Shown: positions 50,078-59,363, counted from the first letter of the stretch. The stretch: DNA of 64,000 nt from Flammeovirgaceae bacterium 311 (GCA_000597885.1 CP004371.1:1240001-1304000); one strand, 5' to 3'. Program-made: numbers and translations. Notes: generated by a model from the letters alone, not told the origin.

Positions 50078-52639
50078 TTATTGATCATCAGGATCTGTGG
50101 GGTCTGCATCATTCTCGGTAATAGTTCCCGGAAGGTTATCAAATACCTGTTCCAGTACATAATCTCCCAGGTACAATTCCAGGTCAGGACTTTTCATCCA
50201 GCGGTCTGCCCTTACTGCCTGTCCATCCGGCATAATGAGGGTTAGCAGGTATTCAAAATCTGCCAGCTGGCCCTGTGGAACATAAAGGGGACCCGTTGTA
50301 AAGCCTTTTTGATCCTCACCAATGCGCAGGGCAGGAAACTCTACTAACTTTTTACCTTTAGGGTCTCCCTGTAGTGAGCGCACCTGAATCTGTAGAAAGC
50401 GTGCCCCTGTTTTCTGCAGTACATCAAAGTTTTCAAAGGTGATGTTTTTCACATCGCTCCCGGTAGTGCCGCCAGTAATACTCTGAATAACTCCATTATT
50501 GCAGTCTTCACAGTTTACAACTGCATACTCTATCCAGATTCGCTTGGCTTTATCGGTTTTATCCAGCCACTGCGGAACTAGGTCATCATCGAACTGAACG
50601 CTGGCTTTTGGTGGTACTTCGGTGCCATCCAGGTCCCAGGAATATATGAAAGGAGTTGCCCGGTTCCCTTCTTTCTCAATCAAGAGCATATGGAGGCGCT
50701 TCAGCTTTAAGGGATAAGGTGTTTTATTTTGCCATTTTTCTTTCCTCCAGTCGTTTGGCCTGAGGTTAAACCGGCCAAGCGTATAGGGATCTCCCAGTTT
50801 GATATTTACAGGTATCAGCTGATTGGGTATATCTTCACTTTGCGGATTAAGTGTCATAATGCCCTGTATACCTACATTTTCCAGTAATGCTACCTGCATT
50901 TGTTCCTTTATCAGTGGATTACTCACCCAGGATACATCAATTGGATCCTGAATACTGGAGGTTATGTTAACAGAAACTTTATCGGCCGGGATCTCATACT
51001 GGCTGTGCAGGGCTGCCGGAAAGGAGATCTGGGGCGTTTCCTCCAGCGGAAGTAACCTTAGGGTTTGAAGTTTTTGGGAAGGATCGTGTGAAAGGTAGGC
51101 CACCAGCAATTCCTTGATAAACTCAATTTCTTTACTGCTGATATCAGGAGAAAGTGTTGCAGCCATGCGGACATTTCCTGCCTCACTCCCGGTGGCGGTG
51201 CCATATAGCATCCTGAATTTAAAGCCATTATCTTCATTCCAGCCTAAATTATACTGTGCAGGAACATAATAATACACACCAGATGCAGGATTTTTGTCCG
51301 GAAAGATGTTAAGCTGCACATTCGTTATTTCAGTTGGGTAACTAAAATCAACATCTGCCCGTAGCTCCTCCCATAAAGAAATCCCCATGTTGGAAGGTCC
51401 CTGAGCACCTTTATCAATCTCCTTTTTATCCAGCGCCAGATTAAATCCAGTATGCCTCACTTGATGAATCGGCATTGCCACCAGTACGGGGGAAGCATTT
51501 TTCTGAAAAGTGTGTGTTTCATTCAGTGGTGCTCTATTATCCTTGTAGGTTCTGTTGTTCTGTATGCTCAGGCTGTTTTGCGCCAGTGTGAGATTCAGAT
51601 TGGAGGTGGCAGAACCCTGGTCGTACACCGCCCTGTATTTGCTGCCGGCCACCACAACAGATACCGGCTTTTCCCCCCAGTCACAGTCTTTTGGAGAACA
51701 TTTACCAAACACCCTGATGGTTCTTCCCTGATTAGAGATGATAACTTTGGTGATGCTCCGGGTATTGGGGTCCTTATTGATCCAGGTACCATCCAGGGTT
51801 GGCACTTCTCTTCTGGTAGTAACGGTGGCTGCGCGCCTGTTTCCACTATTGGACGGTGGAGGAGCAACACGTACAGATCTGTTTACACTGTTTGATGGTG
51901 GAGGAGTAACACGTATGGATCTGTTTCCACTATTCCCGGAATTAACTTGTGTGGCATTTGGCTGTAGCGTTACCTGCTGCATGATCGCCGGATAGATAAC
52001 CCGGGGAGGTATAATCACCTTTTCTTCTTCTTTGAGTGAAGCGGCAGTACCTATTGGTCGGGGCTTTACCTCCACAACCATATTTTCAGGATTAATGTAT
52101 TTCTTCCACTCCTTATTGAATTCAAAAAAGTAAAAGATACCTGTAAAGGAGCTTCTTGTTTTGGACAGTTTAATCTCTAAAAAATAAGATTCCTTCCGGG
52201 CCGTTTCGGGCATGCTTTCGCTTAACAAGAGCTCCAGCTGCAGAGGACTTTCAGTTTCACTTAAATCAAATGTGAGTTTATTTACCTCTTTTAACTCTTC
52301 CTTATTAGCCTCCAATACCCTTAGCTGTATAAAGGCATTTTCATAACCGGTATAAAAGATCTGCAAAGCGGCTTTGTTTTCCCAATCGCCGGTGACTACC
52401 ACTTTTTCAATTTTACCCTCCAGGCCAGCGGTGCCTACATAGGTGTTCAGTTGCTGAATCTTGCTTAGTTGCTTGTTCTGTAATCCACTGAAGTTCTGGG
52501 CAGGTAGTGAATTATAAATGAGCAGTAGAAAAATGGTCAAACAGCATATCCGGCATCTGTTGAACCCTGGGCCTGAGAAACGGAGGCTAAAGCACCTGCT
52601 GCATAAGATCGCCCATAAAAATGTGTATTGATTTTTCAT
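50078..52639 (-). CDS. Secreted multidomain protein, 853 aa, first gene of the paralogue operon
   Basis: Long N-terminal signal region ending LLLIYNSLPAQ. Then a beta domain, a tandem repeat of 18 residues of the form NRSIRVTPPPSNS (about residues 235-275), a lipocalin-like module of the GTW..KDPN...IT type with CSPKDCDWG (about 287-330), and a large C-terminal region that keeps traces of the paralogue family (YYYVPAQYNLGW, FKFRMLYG). Ends in an Asp-rich tail (ENDADPTDPDDQ). As first gene it likely carries the operon promoter, facing the sigma factor gene across about 700 bases. Confidence 0.75.
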   Translation of the reverse strand: MKNQYTFLWAILCSRCFSLRFSGPGFNRCRICCLTIFLLLIYNSLPAQNFSGLQNKQLSKIQQLNTYVGTAGLEGKIEKVVVTGDWENKAALQIFYTGYENAFIQLRVLEANKEELKEVNKLTFDLSETESPLQLELLLSESMPETARKESYFLEIKLSKTRSSFTGIFYFFEFNKEWKKYINPENMVVEVKPRPIGTAASLKEEEKVIIPPRVIYPAIMQQVTLQPNATQVNSGNSGNRSIRVTPPPSNSVNRSVRVAPPPSNSGNRRAATVTTRREVPTLDGTWINKDPNTRSITKVIISNQGRTIRVFGKCSPKDCDWGEKPVSVVVAGSKYRAVYDQGSATSNLNLTLAQNSLSIQNNRTYKDNRAPLNETHTFQKNASPVLVAMPIHQVRHTGFNLALDKKEIDKGAQGPSNMGISLWEELRADVDFSYPTEITNVQLNIFPDKNPASGVYYYVPAQYNLGWNEDNGFKFRMLYGTATGSEAGNVRMAATLSPDISSKEIEFIKELLVAYLSHDPSQKLQTLRLLPLEETPQISFPAALHSQYEIPADKVSVNITSSIQDPIDVSWVSNPLIKEQMQVALLENVGIQGIMTLNPQSEDIPNQLIPVNIKLGDPYTLGRFNLRPNDWRKEKWQNKTPYPLKLKRLHMLLIEKEGNRATPFIYSWDLDGTEVPPKASVQFDDDLVPQWLDKTDKAKRIWIEYAVVNCEDCNNGVIQSITGGTTGSDVKNITFENFDVLQKTGARFLQIQVRSLQGDPKGKKLVEFPALRIGEDQKGFTTGPLYVPQGQLADFEYLLTLIMPDGQAVRADRWMKSPDLELYLGDYVLEQVFDNLPGTITENDADPTDPDDQ

Positions 52640-53338
52640 GAAGCTAATGTTTGTTTTCAGCTTTATGAAAGGGGGAGGTATAGGTAACCCTCTAAAAAAT
52701 TATTTTTTCTAAAATTTTTCCAGTCATAATGATTGAGAGCAGTTTGATAAACATAAATAGCCTTCTTCTTTAGAGAAGAGATCCCCCTAGAGCAAAGAAC
52801 ATACCTATACAAGCTATTTACATTCCGCATGAAGGGCCTGGAATTATACTTAGCCAAATTATTGATTTGGAACATTCCTGGATCCTTTTGACCAAGGGCA
52901 AAGTGGGAGCTGTGAATTAAATCCTTTCCATATCCGCTACCCTAATTGGTATATACATACACTTACTGACTCGTTGCTTCTACGGCTTTGTCAATAATCC
53001 CCTTTTTTCAGGCAAGTAAAAGAAAAACAAGCACTTACTTGAAAGTGCCCGCAGCAGTGGAATTGAAATGTATTTTTACTGATTTCCCTTTTTATGTTGT
53101 AAAACTATGCCTGCTACCCTTTTGAATTGTGGCAGAATTTTGAAATATTGCTTTATATATCGCCAAATATTTATAAAATGTGCATAAAAAATAATATGTT
53201 ATATGGGACCCGCTAAATAGCTGGTTCAGCTACCAGGTATCACTTTTCAAAGACTGTAGAAATCGTTTCTCTTTTTGAAAAGAAAATTGAAAACACAGGG
53301 TTACCTCCCTTTATCAAATACATAAATGGTATTAACAG
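52640..53338. promoter_or_regulatory. Divergent control region between paralogue operon and sigma factor gene
   Basis: Nearly 700 bases with no convincing gene; a 70-codon minus-strand frame at 52663-52875 is not supported. The region must hold the promoters of both the nine-gene operon (minus) and the sigma/anti-sigma genes (plus). I see AT-rich tracts (53140-53200) but cannot assign exact boxes. Confidence 0.4.
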
Positions 53339-53896
53339 ATGATTGAAGATTTGTATGCTGAAAATGTAAAAAGGGATTTATATACTAAAATAGAAACGGT
53401 GTATGAAGAATTTAGGGAAGAGTTTGTAACCTGGATGCGAAAGACCTATGTCTGTTCAGAAGAAGAGGCGGTAGAAATATACCAGGTATCTGTGGTGATC
53501 CTGTACGAGAACATACTATCAGGAAAGCTGCAGGAATTAAACAGCAGTATTAAAACGTACCTTTTTGCTATTGGGAAAAACAAATTTTTAGAGCGCAGCC
53601 GGCATAATCTGAAATTCATACACGACTGGAATTTCAACCAGGAAGAGGATACTGCGGAAGCAGCTGATCACCATGATCAAAGAGAGCAGAATATTGATAC
53701 CGTAATGGCTTGTCTGGACAGGCTTGGAGATAAGTGTAAAGAGATACTGCAACTTTACTATTATCAAAATCTTAGTATGGAAGAAATAGCCCTGTCGCAG
53801 AAGTATAAAAATGCTGCTACGGTTAAGAATTTAAAGTTCAAGTGTTTGAGCAGGTTACGAAAAATGTTTAAAGAAAATACGGGTTTAAAGCCATGA
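53339..53896 (+). CDS. ECF-type RNA polymerase sigma factor, 185 aa
   Basis: Region 2 includes EEEAVEIYQVSVVILYENI, the ECF sigma-2 helix contacting core polymerase and the -10 element. Region 4 includes LGDKCKEILQLYYYQNLSMEEIALSQKY followed by NAATVKNLKFKCLSRLRKMF, the recognition helix. The linker is acidic. Stop overlaps the start of the anti-sigma gene (ATGA), a sign of translational coupling. Likely target: the divergent operon at 36.9-52.6 kb and itself (inference). Confidence 0.88.
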   Translation: MIEDLYAENVKRDLYTKIETVYEEFREEFVTWMRKTYVCSEEEAVEIYQVSVVILYENILSGKLQELNSSIKTYLFAIGKNKFLERSRHNLKFIHDWNFNQEEDTAEAADHHDQREQNIDTVMACLDRLGDKCKEILQLYYYQNLSMEEIALSQKYKNAATVKNLKFKCLSRLRKMFKENTGLKP

Positions 53897-54663
53897 CTGA
53901 TGAGGCAAAAGATATAGAACACATCAGGAATTACCTGAACAACAAGCTTTCTCCTGCTGAAAAAGCAGCTGTAGAGGTAAGGATGAAGAAAGATGTGGAG
54001 TTTGAAGCACTCTTCAGGGAAATGAACTTGATCATTCAGGGTATTAAGCGTTACTCCAGGCAGCAGCAACTTGATAAGCTCAAGGCCTTGGAAAGCACCA
54101 TCAAACACAAGAATCATACGCCATCTGCAAAAAGCAGAAGCTTCGGCTACTGGTCAATTGCTGCCGCCATTGCTTTTATTCTTATTGGCAGTGTGATCGC
54201 CATACTCTTTCTCCAGGCACCGAGCGGACCAGAACTCTACAGCCAGTATTATAATCCATATCCTAACATATTCGAATCTACTGCCAGAAGTGGAGATGAT
54301 GAGGAAACATCTTCTCTTAGTAACGAGGCTTTCGGGGCTTACGGCAGTGGGAGGTATCAGGAAGCTGTGAAATACTTCCAGTTGATGATGGAGAAGCCAG
54401 ATAGCAATGAAATGCCCAAAGATGTGATACTGCTGTACCTGGGCAATAGTTACTTAGCGATTGACTCTACCGCTGCTGCAGTAAAGGCCTTTTCCGCTAT
54501 TGAAGAAGGCAGCTCGGTCGATGATCAGGCACTTTGGTACAAGGCCATGGCGCAGCTAAAAAGTAATGATATGGAAATTGCTCAGCTAACACTGGAAAAG
54601 CTTGCTGCCTCATCAGGCAGTTATGCTGAAAAGGCCAGAAATGTACTCCAGGAGATTGATTAA
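53893..54663 (+). CDS. Anti-sigma-type membrane protein with periplasmic TPR repeats, 256 aa
   Basis: Cytoplasmic N-terminal part of about 90 residues (IRNYLNNKLSPAEKAAVEVRM, DVEFEALFREM) fits the sigma-binding helices of Bacteroidota anti-sigma proteins. One membrane helix follows (YWSIAAAIAFILIGSVIAILFL, about 96-117), then a periplasmic domain with two or three TPR-like units (GSGRYQEAVKYFQLMM, LLYLGNSYLAIDSTAAAVKAF, ALWYKAMAQLKSNDMEIA). The TPR part could sense a partner, for instance the TPR-CHAT protein. Confidence 0.8.
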   Translation: MTDEAKDIEHIRNYLNNKLSPAEKAAVEVRMKKDVEFEALFREMNLIIQGIKRYSRQQQLDKLKALESTIKHKNHTPSAKSRSFGYWSIAAAIAFILIGSVIAILFLQAPSGPELYSQYYNPYPNIFESTARSGDDEETSSLSNEAFGAYGSGRYQEAVKYFQLMMEKPDSNEMPKDVILLYLGNSYLAIDSTAAAVKAFSAIEEGSSVDDQALWYKAMAQLKSNDMEIAQLTLEKLAASSGSYAEKARNVLQEID

Positions 54664-54700
54664 TTTTTATTTTTTTTAACATAACCAAACCCCTACAACT

Positions 54701-54850
54701 ATGCCTACCGAAAATGTCGCAGATGATTTAAAGGATTCTCAAATCCTGATGAGATCTGTCAGGATGACTGCTTATTCCACAGCTACTATGGCGGCAGCCA
54801 TGTCTGTTTATGTAATTTATAAAATCTTCTTTTGTGGGTGTAAAAAGTAA
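54701..54850 (+). CDS. Small membrane peptide, 49 aa, in sigma/anti-sigma operon
   Basis: ATG 54701 opens a 49-codon frame: a polar N-terminus (MPTENVADDLKDSQILMRSV), a membrane helix (TATMAAAMSVYVIYKIFF) and a C-terminal CGCKK. It begins 38 bases after the anti-sigma stop and ends 14 bases before the end of the convergent CHAT gene. Codon pattern and position support a real gene. The two Cys could form a disulfide or bind metal. No family recognised. Confidence 0.6.
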   Translation: MPTENVADDLKDSQILMRSVRMTAYSTATMAAAMSVYVIYKIFFCGCKK

Positions 54851-54863
54851 ATAGTCTACTTTT

Positions 54864-57800
54864 TCACGCTTGTGAAGGGAGGTGTGTTCTTTTGCTTCTC
54901 ATTCTTCTTAGCAGAAGAAGACAAATGGCAAGAATCCCTGCACTTCCCACCACAAATACCATCATGCTCGGGTGGTTGTTTTGTTGAATGGCCAGATGAT
55001 TCCCCCATAGTACAAAGCCTGCCCAATAGGCAGGATGGGCGGCATATTCATCTGCGTCCTTCAAGTAATCCACCTGAGCATTTTTTAATGCTTTATGAAG
55101 CGGATCGTTGTTATCCAGATTCTGGTAAAATTTCTGGATCAGGGCAGCTGTAGACTGGTCGTTTACCTCCCAAAGGGTCATCAGAATACTTTTTGCGCCT
55201 GCATAAGCAAATCCATGCGCCATGCTGTAGACACCTTCAGAGCTAAAGAACTTTCCACTACCTGTTTCACAGGCACTTAATACCGTAAGATTAGCTTTAA
55301 TGTTGAGCTGATACATTTCATGATGAAACAGTTTTTCATCAGAGAATTGTAAGTAGCTTTTGTGAATATTCTTTTCATCCGCACCTCCATGAATTGCCAA
55401 ATGAAGAATATTATAATCAGAGGCTTGCTCCATAAAAGCCTTCTTTTTTGCCATTTCTCCCCTGAAGAAGGTTCCGGGCATGATGCGGGCAATGGAATTC
55501 AATTCTTCATAAGTGCCGGGAAGTTCATCTGCTTTGCTGTTATTACCTGTTCCGTCTGACCAACCAAAAGCAAGCAGGCCCGGGTGCCCCTTTCGTTCTT
55601 TATAAGGAGGAGCAAAATGAGCATCAGCATCGTATGCATAGGAAACGGCATAATGAAGAGCCGTATAATCGAGGCTCTTGTAATCTACCTGTTGCTGATT
55701 AGAGGGTTTAGATCTGATTAAGGCATGAAAGGGCAGGTAATTCAGATTTCCATCAGGCACGATTAATAAGGCATCCCCTGCTGTTTGCTTCTCATCATAA
55801 CCAGCTGCAACCAAAGGCGGATAGAGGAGCTGCCTGTACAGTTTATAGGCCAGATGGGTATAATTCCTGTAGTCTTCTTCAAGCGTTCTCCCCTGTATAC
55901 CTTTTGAAAGCAAACTTGTGAAATCAGAAATTTTTTCGTTCAAGCTATCAGCATCTACCTTTATAAGGCATAGGTTCTTTGAAGTAGCACTTATGATATA
56001 CACAGCTTCGCTGCCAAAAAAGTATTCCACAAACACTGCCCCCGCATTCAGCTTCTTTTGAAGGTCTGCTAAAGTCATTTCATTTTTCGCAGTGGGCATG
56101 GTCGTATATTCCGGATAAGCCTTTTTAATCTTTCTTTGCCAGTTCCGGATCTCTTCTCCAACTGAAAACAGCTGGTTCCGAACAGTATCTTTGCCTATGG
56201 ATTGGCTGCTCGTCTCCAGCGTACTTTGTAAGGCGGCAAAATGGCTTTTCAATTGCCGTTCCTGCATTAGCAAGCTATCAGGGATATTTCTGTTATTGAA
56301 GTTTTGAATTTCAACTACTCTTTCCCTCAGTAGCCTGGATTTTCCCCTTTCCATCAGTTTAAAGGCAGTCTCCAGGTAAGATTTATCAGATGTGATCTTA
56401 TATAAATGGAGTGAACAGTCGAGTGCATTTTCATAAACCGGATAATTGTCATTCATAAAGGAAAGCCGGGAAAGCTCACTTTCCTGTGATTCCCAGAATA
56501 CATCCATCAGGCTGATGGAAAGCAAAAAGCAGTCTAAAGCCTGCGTCCACTTTTTCTGATCATTGCTGCCAATAGCCAATGCTTTTAAGATTGTTCCTTT
56601 TTCATCCAGGTGCCTGTACAGGAAGGGTTTGTCTTTCAATGTTGCATATCCGGGAATGTACTCATGCCTAGCAATCGGCTCGTTCTGAAAATTCAGCTGG
56701 ATCGCTTCCTGTATAAAATACAGGGCTGAATCATACTCCTTTGCTCGTTTCTTTAGCCTGCTAAGGTGTAGGTAAGTGTTGGATACGCCAGTCGTAATAT
56801 CACCTGAAAACCCCTGCTGAATCTGCAGGCATTTCTGATAACTGTTTCTTGCCAGCGCAAACTGGTTTGAATGGGTGTAGGATTTTCCTTTGATATAGTG
56901 ACTGTGTACTATTTTTGCCGTATCAAAAGGTACTGTGTTCATCAGAAGGTTTAATGCTTTATCTGCGTTCCTGATGGCTTCCTGATAATTTTCAGTTTCA
57001 ATATAGGCAAGGCTAAGGTTGTTGTATCCATTTGCAATTTCCCTATTAAGGTGGGCACCTCCAGAAAGCCTCATGTCGATGGCCTTTTGATAGTATTCTA
57101 TAGCCTGAAGCGGCTGCTTTTTGCTGGTATAGATGTTAGCCAGCATATTATAGCAGGTGGTAAGCCAGGTAGTATTAACTTCTTCCAGAGACGTTAATGT
57201 TTCGACTGATTTTAGTCCGTACAAAAGGGCTTTATCATAATCATAAATGAGCCTGTTAGTGGTAGCCAGGTTGTAATATGCCCGGAACAGAATCTTTTTA
57301 TCCAGGTCTTTTTGCGTGTGGAGGATATCGGCCGAGCGCTGAAAATATTCCTCGGCTTTGAAATGGTCTTCAATCACATAACGATATACTTCTCCGATCC
57401 CGTTGTAGCTTTCTGCCACTTTAGGATGATCGGAACCTAAAAGCCGGCGTCTCATTTGCAGTGCTTTATCATGCATTTCCAATGCCTGAGCCCCAGCTTT
57501 AACATAGTTGTAGTATACGCCATAAATGTAATATACTTGGGCGAGTTCTGTGTGCTCCCCGAGTTCCTTCTCCCCTATTATCAGAGCTGAATCCAGAAGA
57601 AATTTCGTTTCTATGAAATTGCGTAAACCAATACTGGCATGAGCTTTACCTGTCATAGCCATGGTGTATCCAAGGCCGTCCTTTTTCATTTTGAAGTCGT
57701 TGGCAACCTGTGTGTACATCATGTAAGCACTATTGTAGGCCCCCTGATCAAAGAATTTATTTGCTTTCTCCAATAATGGCTGGCTATTCTCTTCTAGGCT

Positions 57801-57875
57801 GTCATTTAGTGTATTTTCGGCCCTACAATTCCACCACAACCCGAATAACATTAAAAAAATCATGATCCATTTCAT
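54864..57875 (-). CDS. Periplasmic TPR-CHAT protease with C-terminal membrane anchor, 1003 aa
   Basis: Start set at ATG 57875 (MKWIMIFLMLFGLWWNCRA, a signal peptide). Residues about 30-420 are tandem TPR repeats (QALEMHDKALQMRRRLLG, VAESYNGIGEVYRYVI, IANGYNNLSLAYIETENYQEAI). The C-terminal CHAT (caspase HetF-associated with TPR) domain spans about 640-960 with catalytic His829 in HLAIHGG and Cys869 in LSACETG, and the conserved GFAYAGAKSILMTLWEV. A final membrane helix (MMVFVVGSAGILAICLLLL, about 970-988) and a basic tail follow, placing the protease in the periplasm. CHAT proteases are related to caspases and separase. Confidence 0.88.
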   Translation of the reverse strand: MKWIMIFLMLFGLWWNCRAENTLNDSLEENSQPLLEKANKFFDQGAYNSAYMMYTQVANDFKMKKDGLGYTMAMTGKAHASIGLRNFIETKFLLDSALIIGEKELGEHTELAQVYYIYGVYYNYVKAGAQALEMHDKALQMRRRLLGSDHPKVAESYNGIGEVYRYVIEDHFKAEEYFQRSADILHTQKDLDKKILFRAYYNLATTNRLIYDYDKALLYGLKSVETLTSLEEVNTTWLTTCYNMLANIYTSKKQPLQAIEYYQKAIDMRLSGGAHLNREIANGYNNLSLAYIETENYQEAIRNADKALNLLMNTVPFDTAKIVHSHYIKGKSYTHSNQFALARNSYQKCLQIQQGFSGDITTGVSNTYLHLSRLKKRAKEYDSALYFIQEAIQLNFQNEPIARHEYIPGYATLKDKPFLYRHLDEKGTILKALAIGSNDQKKWTQALDCFLLSISLMDVFWESQESELSRLSFMNDNYPVYENALDCSLHLYKITSDKSYLETAFKLMERGKSRLLRERVVEIQNFNNRNIPDSLLMQERQLKSHFAALQSTLETSSQSIGKDTVRNQLFSVGEEIRNWQRKIKKAYPEYTTMPTAKNEMTLADLQKKLNAGAVFVEYFFGSEAVYIISATSKNLCLIKVDADSLNEKISDFTSLLSKGIQGRTLEEDYRNYTHLAYKLYRQLLYPPLVAAGYDEKQTAGDALLIVPDGNLNYLPFHALIRSKPSNQQQVDYKSLDYTALHYAVSYAYDADAHFAPPYKERKGHPGLLAFGWSDGTGNNSKADELPGTYEELNSIARIMPGTFFRGEMAKKKAFMEQASDYNILHLAIHGGADEKNIHKSYLQFSDEKLFHHEMYQLNIKANLTVLSACETGSGKFFSSEGVYSMAHGFAYAGAKSILMTLWEVNDQSTAALIQKFYQNLDNNDPLHKALKNAQVDYLKDADEYAAHPAYWAGFVLWGNHLAIQQNNHPSMMVFVVGSAGILAICLLLLRRMRSKRTHLPSQA

Positions 57876-57949
57876 GGCAGAGCGGATTTTTATAGATAAT
57901 AAAAGATTATATATAAAAAAGTTTATATACAATTTAATAAATTATATCT

Positions 57950-58440
57950 GTAAGGCTTTAATATTTTTTTAAAATAATAATACTTAATCTGGCAGGTGTA
58001 CTATTATCTTAACACGTTAATTTTCCTCCTCGCTTTTTGCAACTGAACATGGAAAACATAAAAATCGATTTTTAAAGTTTTTTGCAATATACCCTATGGG
58101 TTATCTCCAGATTTCTGGACACAACGAAATTAGATAAGCCTGCAGGGCCATGTGCCGTCTGAAGTCCAGTTTCTTTGCTGGCCTAATAATTTTCATCTCA
58201 ATTCTATCAGAAACAAAGTCATCTCTTCGGGCGCACTAGGTTTTTTTCTCAAAGAAGATTCAGGTAAAAGCTTCAGCAGTTCCTCCAAATATTTCACCTT
58301 TGACTTTTTAGATTTGACCTTTTCCACAGCTATATTAATTTGAATATAGCTATGGAAAAGTGACGTTCCTGAAACATGGAAGACTTCTGGTTGATCTATA
58401 GAAAGTCTGAAAACTGCTATTAAAGTTCTATAAACAATCC
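57950..58440. other. Intergenic stretch with a long palindrome
   Basis: No credible gene. Holds the 58319-58360 palindrome and a partial copy (TCTTCGGGCGCAC, near 58223) of the 17-bp repeat seen at 33745 and 36785. Confidence 0.4.
58319..58360. repeat. Long imperfect palindrome
   Basis: CTTTTCCA-c-AGCTATATT on the left pairs with AATATAGCT-a-TGGAAAAG on the right around a short AT loop, making a stem of about 18 bp with one mismatch. There is no T-run, so it is more likely an operator or structural element than a terminator. Confidence 0.6.
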
Positions 58441-59196
58441 TTAAGCTTCCTGCTTCACCTGCACCATAATTTTGCGAATGGAGGCTTTGGTATCTTCGGG
58501 GAAATCCTGCTTCAACATCCATTCGGCATAACCTGGTTCATCCAGGAGACGCTTGCCTTTGTGCTTGCCAAAATTATATAGGTACTCCCCTTCCCGCTTT
58601 ATGATCCTTCGGTTGTAGTCCACCACATCTTCGTCCTGGCAGTAGCTGGAAAGCCCCTCCACATCTTTACATAAATCGGGGTAACGATCCAGCTGGCCCA
58701 GCAGCACTTTCAGGGTTGCCTGAGTATCTGCATGGGCGGTATGGGCATCTTTTAGCTCTTCGTTGCAAAAGAACATTAAAGCAGCAGCCAGGGTACGGGA
58801 TTCACGCTTTCTGAAGATCTTGTAGGCATCCACTACATTCGCATCTGCAAAGGGATGCGGCACCCCCACCCGGTGAAATTCCTCCACCAGCATGGGCACA
58901 TCGAAATTGAGGCAATTATAGCCCAGGAAATCGCAGCCGGAGATAAAGTTCAGTAAGCCTTTGCTGATCTGCCGGAAGGTAGGGGCATCCTTTACCTTAT
59001 CATCAGTAATACCATGCACCGCACTGGCTCCGGGAGGAATGGGCATTTGAGGGTTGATGTACTTATGCTTATCCACACAGCTGCCATCAGGATGGATCTT
59101 GATGAGTGCAATCTCTACAATTCTATCCTTAGCGGTGTTGGTCCCGGTAGTTTCCAGGTCAAATACACAGAGGGGCCGGGTGAGCTTAAGCTGCAT
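58441..59196 (-). CDS. DnaQ-like 3'-5' exonuclease, 251 aa
   Basis: DEDDh exonuclease of the DNA polymerase III epsilon type. Exo I is VFDLETTGTN (Asp and Glu), Exo II is NFDVPML within LGYNCLNFDVPMLVEEF, Exo III is HTAHADTQATLKVL (His and Asp). A C-terminal extension (YNFGKHKGKRLLDEPGYAEWML) is the DUF3820-like motif seen in many Bacteroidota exonucleases. ATG 59196 (MQLKLTRPL) is chosen over the longer frame to 59247. Probably a repair or processing nuclease; a stand-alone gene. Confidence 0.88.
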   Translation of the reverse strand: MQLKLTRPLCVFDLETTGTNTAKDRIVEIALIKIHPDGSCVDKHKYINPQMPIPPGASAVHGITDDKVKDAPTFRQISKGLLNFISGCDFLGYNCLNFDVPMLVEEFHRVGVPHPFADANVVDAYKIFRKRESRTLAAALMFFCNEELKDAHTAHADTQATLKVLLGQLDRYPDLCKDVEGLSSYCQDEDVVDYNRRIIKREGEYLYNFGKHKGKRLLDEPGYAEWMLKQDFPEDTKASIRKIMVQVKQEA

Positions 59197-59363
59197 GAGG
59201 TTTACATTTTGATAACCAGGACAATGGCTACCTGAATAAACAAACAAACCTCTAACTTTTCAAGCCTGAAGCAGCAGAAAGTATAATCATGGATGATAAA
59301 CAGGGCCACAAAATACTGGAGGATTGATACAGTAAATGTTTTATCTATTCCAATCCAGCATAC

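Noticed and set aside
52663-52875. 70-codon minus-strand frame in the divergent control region
   Set aside because: No coding signal beyond an open frame; position suits regulatory DNA.
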